From Sarcocystis neurona (Eukaryota; Apicomplexa; Conoidasida; Eucoccidiorida; Sarcocystidae): a stretch of 64,000 bases of DNA. The number at the start of each line of letters is the position of its first letter. The first letter of the stretch is position 1. The notes under the pieces are model-generated. The model was not told the DNA's origin. It did no database searches and was given only the letters and a program-made list of their open reading frames with translations. Location: NCBI GenBank assembly GCA_000727475.1, contig KL647303.1:1825843-1889842 (forward strand), read 5' to 3'. Position numbers and translations under genes: made by a program. This document shows, in pieces, positions 34,201 to 43,869 of the stretch.

Positions 34201-37200
34201 GCCTTCTTTCTCCTCTCCCGACGGCCGGAAGCCTGCGTTGCATGTGCACGTGAACCCGCCGGGTGTATTCGTACATGTGGAATTTTGTGGGCAAGGATTA
34301 CTGGTGGTACACTCGTCTTTGTCCACGCATGCGATCGGATCTCCGTTAGGCTTTTCTCCCTGAGACTCGTACCCGACTTCGCAGGTGCAGTCGTAAGAGC
34401 CCACTGTGTCGCTGCACCGCGAGTTGGCGGGGCAGTCGTACGTCCCCTCTGCACACTCGTCTCGGTCTGCAAGAGACAAGGGACGCAGGTACGCAAACAG
34501 CCGCATATGTGCAAGAAACGAACGGAAGGGAACTCAAGAGAGGACACCACGAAGCAGTGTCATTTGCAGGCACCCGCTCCTGCGCACGGCAAGTGCAGTC
34601 CACCAATGTAATAATAATGAGGGAGGTTCAAGTCGAGGTCGCGGGCGCTGGCTCTCCAGAGTTTGCAACAATCGAAGATATGCTGAGAGCTGAGACAAGA
34701 CCACCCGTGTAACTCAAGACGACCCTACGTCCGATTAGCTCATGCGGAGCAGCTGATACACTGCGCACGATCCCGGACGACAAACAATACACTCATATCT
34801 ATCTGTAGGTGAACGAAAAAACAGAGAGGTCCATGCAAGAACACTGCATATGCACATGCATATGCACGCACATTCGCGTAGTCCGGTTCACGTTCGATTT
34901 TTTTTTGCTCCACGTGTGCACGCATTTGTGTACATACGTATATTTCCGCATCTCCAGCTGCAGCTGATCTTCTGAAGACACCTCCAATTAACGGTAACGC
35001 AGAAGCCGTCCTCCCTCCGGTGAATCCTGGTGGGGCCTGCTTTTGTGAACGACTTACTGTTGCAGGTGCGTCCATCGCCGTCAAAGCCAGGGAGACACTC
35101 GCACGTGTACGAGCCGCTGGTATTGATGCACTTCGCTCTGTGGCTATCGCAGTCGTTCCCCGCGACAGTGCTGCATTCGTCGATATCAGTGCAGACGTCG
35201 TTATCCATTTCATACCCCTCGTGGCAAGTACACTTGAAGGAGCCCGGGGTGTTGGTGCAGGTGGCGTTCTCTGAGCAAGTGCCCTCTTTTTGACATTCGT
35301 CAATATCTGTGCAGTCATTCCCGTGTTGTTCGTACCCCGATACGCAAGAGCACTCATAGCTGCCAGGCGTGTTCGTGCACGTCCCTCCCTCTTTAGCGCA
35401 GCTATTCAAGGAGGAGTCCACGCACTCGTCGATGTCTACGCAGCGAGCGTCTGTATTTTCTTCAAGGGACGCCAGTTCCTCCCTCAGCTGGACAAAAGCT
35501 TGTCTGTCCCTCGCCATGCTGCTGCCCTCGAGCAGTGACTCCGTGTGAGGTGCTACCGACCGGCTGCGCTCTTTGAGTGAACGGCTCTGTATCTCTGCCT
35601 TCTTGGCCTGAACTAGTTCATGAGGCTGCTGCATGCTGTACCCCTCTTTGCAGTGACACTCGTAGGAGCCGTCGGTGTTGGTGCACAGCACACCTTCGGT
35701 GCCATACGAACTACAGATATGCTGAGCGCATTCGTCAATGTCTTGGCAGCCGTCTGGACCTCTCCCGTCGTTGTGAATAGTGTAGCCTTTAGGACAAGTG
35801 CAGATGAAATCCGTCCCCTCTGCATTTTCAGCACACGCCGCAAGTGGGTGGCATTCCTCTTTCGCACAGTAGTCGATTTTCACGCAAGTGTATCCATCTC
35901 CTTCGTTCTTCCCGGCGGCTAAGGCACCCTCTGCTGGGGCGCCTTCAGCGTGTGCACCGTTGCTTGCCAGTCTTTCGTAGCCAGGATGGCAGCTGAAGTC
36001 GTACCCGCCTGCAGTGTTCACGCAGGCCGAGTGCGGCGGTACAAGGGCTAAACCCTCTTTGCACTCGTCAACGTCTTCGCATACGCGTTTCGAGCCTTCT
36101 TGCAGCTTGTATCCTGCATGGCACTCGCATGTATAGGAGCCTTTGTTGTTGACGCACGTCGCGTGCTCGCTGCAGGCCTCGGCCTCTGCGCACTCGTCAA
36201 TATCCGTACATGTCTTGCCATCATTCGAAGCCGTGTATCCTTCCACGCAGGAGCAGGTATAGCTTCCTACCGTGTTGTGGCAGACGCCTCCATCACTAGT
36301 AGGCGTGCAATCATTTTTGCTGGAGTCCCCACACTCATCAACGTCGTTACAGCCAACAGAGCCGTTCGCCTCCGTCACTGCCGTGAAACCTTCCGAACAG
36401 CTGCACTTGTAAGAACCTTCCGTATTTTCGCATACACCGCCGGGAGTAGCGCAGATGTGCTCACCTTTCGTGTGTGCCTCCTGGCACTCATCAACATCCA
36501 CACATCCATCTGCTGCTTCCCTGCTAGTGTGGCCACTTCCCCGGTAGCCCTTCCTGCAGCTGCAACTGTAGTCAGTGCCTGCTTCGTTTTCATCACAGTC
36601 AGCATTCTTGTCGCAGTCGTTTCGCCCAGCACTGCAGAACTCAATATTTGCGCACTCCTGCCCTGTGCCTTCAAAGCCAGGCTTGCATGTGCATGTGTAA
36701 CTGCCCTCTGTATTGGTGCACGTCGCATGGGGTGAGCAGTCGTTCTCCCTTCCTGCTGCACATTCGTCAATATCCTTGCAGGAAAAGGGTCCTGGAGCGC
36801 GGCCCTCCGGTGCTGGTGTGCCACTCGACGGCATGTATCCATCGTCACATACGCAGGTGAAGGCTCCCGGTGTATTCACGCATTTCGAATGAGATCCACA
36901 AGTGTGCGTGCCCTTTGCGCATTCATCGACGTCGCTGCAGCTGAAGCCGTCCCCGCTATATCCAGTGTTGCACTTGCATTCGTAGCTGCCGGCAATGTTA
37001 GTGCACACGCCGTTCGCGTCGCAGGCTCGGATTTCTTCTCCTTTTGAGGCTCCTGCAGCCTGCCCGCTCGCAGATGGCATTAACGAGCACTCGTCAATAT
37101 CTTCGCAGTGACTGTCCGAAACCTTTCGGTAGCCTGTTTTACAGCTACACGCGTAGGAGCCAGGAGTGTTCGTACATACGCCGCCTGACTCCGCAGGAGC

Positions 37201-40200
37201 GCAAACGTGCCCTTCCTCGCACTCGTTTTTGTCAACACAGCCGTCAGCTCCACGGCCGTTGCCGTCGTACCCCTCTATGCAGGTACATTCAAAATCCGTG
37301 CCGTCGTTAATTTCTCTGCAAGTGGCCTCCGCAGAGCACTCTCCTAGCGCGCAGAAGTTGATTTTCTGGCACATATCTCCTTTGCGTTCGTACCCGGGCC
37401 GGCACGTCCATTCGTAGCTACCATCGGTGTTGGTACACACCGAGTTGTCAGGCAAGGCGTCTTTTTGCGTTTCACACTCGTTGATGTCTTCACAGTGCAG
37501 TTCGTTTTCTAACACACCTGCCTGCGTTAACGCGGCCTGTTCCAGGAACTGCGGGCCACCGGGCTCCAGCGCGTTCCCTCCGCCGCCCGTTGTGCGGCCA
37601 TGCCCAACCTCCTCGACAAATTTCTCCACAGCACCGGGAGGGAACGTGTACCCGTTGTCGCATTTGCACGTGTAGAAGCCCGCTGTATTGGCGCACTGTG
37701 CATGGTTCCCACACTTGTGTGTACCTTCAGCGCACTCATCGATATCGCCGCACTCGTGGCCATCGCCGCGAAATCCGGGCAGACACTCACAAGAGTAGCT
37801 TCCCGGCAGGTTCGTGCATGTGGCTGACTGGTGGCACGCTCCTTCCCTTTCGCACTCGTTTATATCTGTGCAGGTAACGCCGTCTCCTGTATAACCCTCC
37901 GAGGGACAGGCACACGTGAAACTGCCTCTCGTGTTTGTGCACGTCGCTTCTGCTGCGCAGTTGTTATCCCCCGTGGCGCATTCGTCGACGTCTGCGCAGC
38001 TATTCTGGCCCTTGCCTGCACCAGTGAACCCCGTAATGCACTTGCACTCAAAGCTGCCTACCGTGTTGATGCATGTGGCGTTGGAGTCGCAGTCGTGGCG
38101 GGGAGAAGCTTTATCACATTCATCTATATCCACGCACGGGGCATCGACTTTCCCGCTCCCTTTGTACCCGTCTTCGCAAACGCAGCGGAACCCTACCTCC
38201 TCGTTCACGCACTTTGAATGCCCTTCGGGTCCCGCGCAGTCATCTAGGCCTTCCTTGCAGTAGTCAATTTTGTGACACGGATCTCCTACAGCACCAGTTC
38301 CGCGGTACCCCGCCGGACACTCACACGCGAAGCCACCTACCGTGTTGGTGCACACCGCATTGCTGCTACACGCTGATCCCGCTGCGCACTCATCAATATC
38401 TACGCACTTGTTCGAACTTCCATCCATTACATAGCCATCGTGGCACCTGCACTCGAAGCTCCCTACAGTGTTCACACAGTCCGCATTCACATCGCAACGA
38501 TTCCGTCCCCCCTCTGCCGCGCATTCGTCGATGTCTTCGCAGGTTCCATACCTACTTTCTTCGACCGCGGGAGGTGTAGCCGCGGGAGGCTGAGGCGCGG
38601 AAGGTATGTACATACCTCCTGCTGAAGGCCCTTCCATGGCCGGGGACATGTCAAGTTGTAAAAAGGCCTGAGGCTCGCGCTTGACAAAGCCAACACGGCA
38701 GCTGCACGTGTAACTGCCTTCTGTATTATGACAGTCAGAGTGGGCGGGGCACTCGTGGGAGTTTGCTGCACATTCATCGAGGTCCACGCACGGGTCTTGC
38801 GGAGTGCCTGCCGCCTGTGGCTTTCCCGTGTACCCCGCGTCACAGACGCACCGTGCCTCTTGGCCACTGGGTACACAAGTTGCGTGAGGACCGCATGTGT
38901 GCCCCTCGCACGGGTCGCGGGGTTTGCAGTTGATACCGTTGCCCACGAAATTTTCCTTGCATAGGCACTGACCCGTCAACCCGTCGCAGTACCCATCCGG
39001 CGAACAAGTTGGACATTTAGCGCTTCCACATACCCTCACAGCATGAATCTCTGGGCAATTCTCGCGCTGTCGCCGGTAGATCCTGTCCGTTTCACAGGGT
39101 CTGTTCCCTATTGCAGGCGACCACGCGGTCCAGCCCCCGCCTGAGGCAGCAAGTACGTGTCGGTGCGTCACACGTCCGTACGCCGAAGCAGGCACAATCA
39201 CAATAATGATCCAAAGCGGTCGAGGAAAAGAAACGGACGACAGAAACTGAGCAAACAGCGACACACGGGAGAGTCCGTAAGAGGGGACAAGCGAATCATC
39301 GAGACGTAGCAGTGCGGCAGGACCTCGAACCCCGAACAGGCAGCGGCAGCTCTAGCGCGCACCCCTTGTTATATCAGGGCATCGCCTGAACCCGCTACTA
39401 CCCGTCAAGGAAGGTGGGACACAAAAAATGAGTATTAGGCCAGCACTCACACGAGGGAAGGCAGAATCAACAATAAAGGGCAGCAAAACGTGGACAAAAA
39501 CCCCAAGCAACGCTCGGGCAAGCAAACGCGGCAACCCTCAAACTCCTCAACTTTCCTTCACAGAGGGCTGCCACGGACTAGTATCGGAAGTTCAGACGCA
39601 ACAACGAAGTAACCAAAAGTGCTGAGTGTGCACAAAGTTACGCACGGTGCTCACACGAAAAATGAACAAGGACATAAGCATGAATGCACCTGCTTCCAAG
39701 GGGCAGCAAATTACGTACATACCCCTTCGTGTCATCTACATGGATATCGTGGTAAACGCATCAAGTGCTGCAGCAGATAGTAGTAACCCAACCAAGCGGT
39801 AAACAACGCCGGGCTCTGGTTCGGTTCGGAAAAACAGACGTTCGTTGTATATCGACTCACTTGACGCCTAGCAAATACTGGTACCACCCAGCAGCTACAG
39901 CAGCAGCCACGAGCAGCGAGATGATCACGAAGGCGCAACAGGAGCGCACAGACAGCAGTCGAAGACATCAGCACGAAAAGTTACTGAACAAACGAAACTG
40001 TGTCTCGACTTACACGTTGGCTTTGCAGCGCCGCATTCATCAGTCTCTACGATGTTGGTGCACTTCATAATCCGCTGCTGCGTCCCAGCAACGCAATCGC
40101 CCCAGTCGCCCCAATCCTTAAACGTGGACACAACTTTGTTAATGCACATACGCACTTCTCGGCGATTCGGGCAATTCTTCCGGTGCCGCATTTGCAACTT

Positions 40201-43200
40201 AAAGTCCGGGCAATTACTTGTTGGTGGGTCCCATTCTGTAAAATCACCACCTGCGCCAAAGACAAGCCAACAGAGGAGCAGCATACCGTAGACTTGACGT
40301 ATCTGACACTCCTGGGACTGAGCTGCAGACACAGACGGGTTCTATGAGACGCCGAGAAAGACTATCACCACCATTACACCAACGCGGCAGCTAGATCATT
40401 TAGGCACCGCTGTGAAGCGCGGTTCCCCGGACTCACGTGAGTCCATTGTAGCAGCTGCAGCAAAAACACTCGTAGGCTATTGTGCAAATCAGGCGCAGGC
40501 AGTCTTCGAACGGATGCGGCGCAGACGCAGCGACACTACGGCAGGTCAGCCCGCCCCAGCAGCACTTACTGGTACACGCGACAGTTACAACCCCGCAAAA
40601 AGGGTCTGCCAAAGCGCACTACGGGCGCTTGACCCACTAGGCGCCTTCCTACCGCGGGGCAATATCTCCACAAAAGCAATCGAGACGCAACAGCAAGGGG
40701 GGGCTCCAGAATATGCAGCAGCCACAGGGGGCACAGGCTTAGTCTGATGACGCATAGGTGCTGTACTGCACATGCGAGTACACAGTTCTCCGCAACTGCG
40801 TCCGTGCAATGCTTTAGTGCTGCGGCAAAGCCGGAAGCCGCTGTGACTGAACCCGGGCACAGGCTCTGTTTAAGGGGCGCCGCCGGTGTGCACGCCTCAT
40901 ACAGCTACACGATCCGGCAAGGGCTGCCTGCACACATCCCACTGTACACAGCACGCGCAACAGCTCTGATCTGTCTCGAGAAACCGATCAGTGGTCACAT
41001 GCGCACATATGCTCGTCGGACGCGTTGGTACTCTTCCTGCCATTGGGGTCACTGCTGACGCAAGTGTTTTCTGTGGACCTACTAAGGTTTCGCGCGTTTT
41101 ACAGTATACACAGCATACACGTAACTCACATTCACCCGCTAGCAGTGTGGTGAATGACAGGCCTGTGTGTGTAGATATCTGCACACACGCTGGTTTCAGG
41201 TTACGAGGGTGCACACCGATCGCTCATACTCCGTGGCACCCATCCCACTCGTTCACTAGCAGGGAAAAAAACCCAGCCCTCTGAGCTGTTTGCAAATATC
41301 TGCAGCTGCTTTGTGGCTCATCTCTTCCATGCACTCACATGCACTTACGCTGCTTGGACTTCCTATACCGATGCACGCACGTCCACCCGTAACCAACTTT
41401 CTTGCCAAAACACATACGTGCAGGCCTTCAGCCTTCTTATGTACACGTACGTCGGCAGTTCCTATACGCGCTCTTTTCCTACTGTGTGTGTACGTTGTAG
41501 CGCGTCCAGCCGTGTACTGTTTCTCACCGGTGGGACTGCCAGTTTTCACGTCTGTATGCCCAAAGAGGCGCACTGATTACTACCCGCTGTGTGCACTCGT
41601 CCAGCAGGAGGAGATACACACGTGTTTTTTACGTGCCCTCCTTTACGTCCGTCCGTCTATACCCTATGCATATTCGTATGTTTGTCGTGTAATCGGGTAC
41701 TTACAGTTCTGCGGAGCGGTCGTGCACTCTCGTGCTTCGTATAGTTCTGGACAGTTGATGTTGTTGTGAACCTGTATGCCATCTTGGCTGCAGTAACTCC
41801 AACCGGAGAAGTCTGCGTTGCAAGGTTTGCTTCTCTCTGATGCGAGCCCTGCGCGCGCACAAACCGCAATCCTTCAAGCCGCAGAGAATAGAATTACGAG
41901 GTCGCCGAACGAACAGCGCCGTACACATGTGTATCCAGTGTACAAGGATGAATATGCACAGAGTGGACACCTTCCGGCGCCACACTACAGTTGAATAGTG
42001 CTGCAGTTGCTACAAGCAAGTCACTACTATTTCCAGTGTGCGTACTCCTCCGAGTTCGTTCACCTACACAAATAAAGACAACCATCAATGATTCACCATC
42101 TTCGTCCACGACTTTCCTGCTGAGAATTGCTGTCTTCCCCTTGTTTTTTTATGTTTCACCTGTCTTAGGTTCTCCCCCTCTCTCCAACAATGGTCATTGC
42201 TTGCTCCTGCAACTACTACCGTTCTTGAAAACAACCACGATCATCAGTACGACGGTGCACAGCTAGGTGCCATCAGGTTCTACTACTGTTACTGCTACTC
42301 CTGGCCGATACCAGTATCTTCGTCCAGCACTACTACTGTACTGTTCCTGCTACTGGTAGTATTTCTGCTGCTTTTACAGCATATTTTAGAAAACCCTAGC
42401 TAATACTACGTGAACCTGGTGGGTTTTTTACATTCGCGTACTACTCTGCCTGCATCAGAAGCTACTGCACCACTTCCCGCGGACGCCCACAAACTGTGAC
42501 CTGTTGCACGTAAGGAACGCCTCGACAGGAAATGTAATAGTCGCACTGGTGTTAGGGCTCCTGAGGAATGCATGTTCTTCAGATATCCACGGGTACATCC
42601 GTAACGGCGTAGCAACACACCGATTACCCATCAGTGTGCTCCACGTAGTCCACCCTGCATGCTTTTTGTCTCTGCTGCACGTGCTGTATACCTCTGCGTT
42701 CTTAGCCTAAAAAATTTCCGCCTCAACACAGACGGTCACTCCACAAGCGGCATCATCATCTCGTGAGCAAATGCGCAGCGACTTCTACAGAAACGCACTG
42801 CATTCCGTCTGTGGTAGGAATGCAGTCCCCAGTTAGTCCACCAGAGCTGCTCTATCCATCGCGGTGGGTCGTTCGTGGAGCGACGCCTGGCAGTGCTCTT
42901 CGTAGTACAAGCATACGGCATTCACGATTCTTTGACCTAGTGCACTGACGTTTCCCCACCAACTCCAAATACCCCCCCACCCCCCATTCGGCACTAGCTG
43001 CACTGGCGGGGAGGGCGAGGGGGCGGGGGGGAGGGGAGCTAGAGGGTTACATATCCCCTCTGGTACACAAATTACGTCCCCTCCGGACACGCACGTACGC
43101 ACCGTTATCATCACGATGACAGCTGGGTGGTAGTGCGATGCTCCTCTCGCTGGAAAACATAATCAAACGTCAGCCACTACTCTTCAATGCCTTTGATACT

Positions 43201-43868
43201 GCTATATTTAAATTAAGGTGTAAGCCAGTCCTTAGCAAAAATGGGGGTTGCAACTGTTTCCCTGCTGCTAAAAATACCATCTTTATCGAAACCGTAGCCG
43301 TGCTCTGCGGCCGTATCCGTCGTCTCACACGTACTGCGGTCAACGCGTTCCTTGCTGTGGGCTTCCTTTTTGGCTAGTTTCTTCGGGAATAATTAGACTA
43401 CACCTGAGGATCAGCGCAGCTTTCATGCTACAGTACAAATACCAGGTGGCCCTGCCTCTACACGTGCACAGTCGCGTACGTTTTCTCTTTGCCAAACGCT
43501 GCTTTGTCGACTTGCAGTTGTTTACTGCATACCCGCATACCCTTGTACCCGTTTACTTCGGTGACGAGTCGCAAATCGTTCTCCTGCCTACAGGACTTGG
43601 GTCTACATAGCTCGTGCACAAGGTTTTACTGTGGGACACGGTTCTCACTCTGGGACATCGTTCATCCGTCCTCGCAAATCGCTAAAGAGTGCGTCCGAAC
43701 ACCGTACGTCCCACTGCCACTCTGGGACACCGTTCACTCGTTTCCATCTCGAGGACTTCACTTACTAGCGGTAGTGACGGCCGCGAAGACGACGACGATT
43801 GCGACCAGGGGGCACGCTGTCACAAGCGTCCTCCGCATTACCCGTCGGACCGGTTCCGGCGCCGCCAT
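30596..43868 (-). CDS. MIC4: Microneme adhesin MIC4 (EGF/TSP-1 transmembrane protein)
   Basis: Nine exons on the minus strand: 43,868-43,766, 42,997-42,917, 41,812-41,705, 40,250-40,014, 39,140-35,058, 34,466-33,225, 32,946-32,623, 31,888-31,793 and 31,218-30,596. Every intron is phase 1 and the lengths sum to 2,299 codons. Order: signal peptide, N-terminal TSP-1 modules, 31 EGF-like modules (26 in exon 5, five in exon 6), a Gly/Glu-rich region, more TSP-1 modules, a Pro/Glu linker, a transmembrane helix and an acidic tail. From memory, E. tenella MIC4 is described with 31 EGF and 12 TSP-1 modules. I count 31 and 11. Micronemes release such proteins onto the zoite surface, where they bind host cells. 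Exon 2 is the least certain. The gene fills most of a repeat-poor island with no close neighbour. Confidence 0.88.
30890..31100. repeat. Coding minisatellite of the MIC4 Pro/Glu linker
   Basis: Imperfect 15-24-bp units encoding VPPEE, VPPEEV and VPPGV in minus-strand sense. Unit number may vary between strains. The opposite strand gives an open Thr/Ser/Gly frame, which is only a shadow. Confidence 0.75.
31793..31888 (-). CDS. MIC4: MIC4 exon 8: TSP-1 module
   Basis: A 96-nt, phase 1-1 exon: GSLTEWSACVENKQTRHLEN then CPHVTETRQC. The acceptor is …TGTGCTGCTCAG and the donor A then GTAAGA. One module per exon, as with exon 3. Confidence 0.85.
32623..32946 (-). CDS. MIC4: MIC4 exon 7: two TSP-1 modules
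   Basis: Phase 1-1. Modules CGPWGPYSACGVPLEGVQVS and CTAWSPWSECEAAAASSEG…ETRLC, the second with a long insert between cysteines. The acceptor is …CTTGTCTGAATACAG and the donor GTAAGC. Joined to exon 8 it creates a Cys (T + GT), supporting the junction. Confidence 0.85.
33225..34466 (-). CDS. MIC4: MIC4 exon 6: EGF modules 27-31, TSP-1 modules and Gly/Glu-rich region
   Basis: The acceptor …TTGTCTCTTGCAG leads into DRDECAEGTYDC in phase 1. Five EGF-like modules are followed by a TSP-1 module (CLEWSPWSECEKGKRERFC) with a Cys-Cys pair. About 110 residues of Gly/Glu/Pro repeats (GGGVEGGG units) come next, then a second TSP-1 module (CGPWLEWTPCPGE…QMVEC). The G-rich region corresponds to the 15-bp-type repeat at about 33,400-33,570. 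The donor at 33,224 is GTAAGC. Confidence 0.9.
35058..39140 (-). CDS. MIC4: MIC4 exon 5: TSP-1 module plus EGF-like modules 1-26
   Basis: A single uninterrupted 4,083-nt exon. It starts with a TSP-1 module (GGWTAWSPAIG…RVC) and then carries 26 EGF-like modules. Most begin with the D-[IV]-[DN]-E-C calcium-binding signature and the C-x-N-T-x-G-S-[YF] hydroxylation-type motif. Modules 1, 2, 6, 12, 17 and 22 lack the calcium signature (for example HKIDYC, QKINFC). Modules 3, 10, 21 and 23 carry inserts between the last two cysteines. Module 23's insert is about 60 residues, basic and helical. Modules 11 and 21 lack two cysteines each. It ends at donor GTAAGT in phase 1. Confidence 0.92.
39141..41704. 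other. MIC4 introns 3 and 4 with unassigned antisense frames
   Basis: Introns at 40,013-39,141 and 41,704-40,251 (minus). A plus-strand frame of 111 codons at 40,412-40,747 (MKRGSPDSRESIVAAAAKTL…) has balanced composition but no splice or context support. I leave it unassigned. Confidence 0.45.
40014..40250 (-). CDS. MIC4: MIC4 exon 4: two TSP-1 modules
   Basis: A 237-nt exon, phase 1-1. First module GDFTEWDPPTSNCPDFK…REVRMC, second FKDWGDWGDCVAGTQQRIMK…ETDEC. The donor GTAAGT at 40,013 splits a Cys codon completed by the next exon (…KPTC then GGWTAWSP), which confirms the junction. Confidence 0.85.
41705..41812 (-). CDS. MIC4: MIC4 exon 3: TSP-1 module
   Basis: A 108-nt, phase 1-1 exon with acceptor …TTGCAACGCAG and donor GTAAGT. 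It reads FSGWSYCSQDGIQ…NCPELYEAREC and ends in a split Cys codon. It has the Trp and spaced Cys of a short TSP-1 repeat. It is too small to be seen as an open frame in its own right. Confidence 0.75.
42080..42400. repeat. TAC/CTA-rich low-complexity stretch in MIC4 intron 2
   Basis: Interrupted TAC, CTA and TCC units (for example 42,215-42,235, 42,280-42,300 and 42,325-42,345). No coding role seen. Confidence 0.5.
42917..42997 (-). CDS. MIC4: MIC4 exon 2 (candidate): divergent TSP-1-like module
   Basis: An 81-nt, phase 1-1 exon after a C-rich tract and the acceptor CAGTGCAG, ending at donor GTATGC. It reads SAEWGVGGYLELVGKRQCTR then SKNREC, comparable with the -EW- start and C-terminal -C motif of neighbouring modules, but it has only two cysteines. 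The alternative frame over the same G-run is Trp-rich (IWSWWG) and could reflect a homopolymer error. Removing the exon keeps the frame intact. Confidence 0.4.
43766..43868 (-). CDS. MIC4: MIC4 exon 1: start and signal peptide
   Basis: ATG at 43,868 in good context (TGAAATGG). It encodes MAAPEPVRRVMRRTLVTACP followed by a hydrophobic core LVAIVVVFAAVTTA, a classical signal peptide with basic n-region and Ala-rich cleavage zone. It ends one base into a codon at a perfect donor (GTAAGT at 43,765). The match of signal peptide, donor and phase 1 with all later introns is why this start was chosen. Confidence 0.75.
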
Positions 43869-43869
43869 T

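Noticed and set aside
40412..40747. 111-codon antisense frame inside a MIC4 intron
   Set aside because: Balanced composition but no splice, start-context or homology support.
42432..42500. Phase 1-1 segment (HSLWASAGSGAVASDAGRVV) in MIC4 intron 2 as an extra TSP-1 exon
   Set aside because: It fits in phase but has no cysteine once joined to exon 3, so it is unlikely to be a TSP-1 module.
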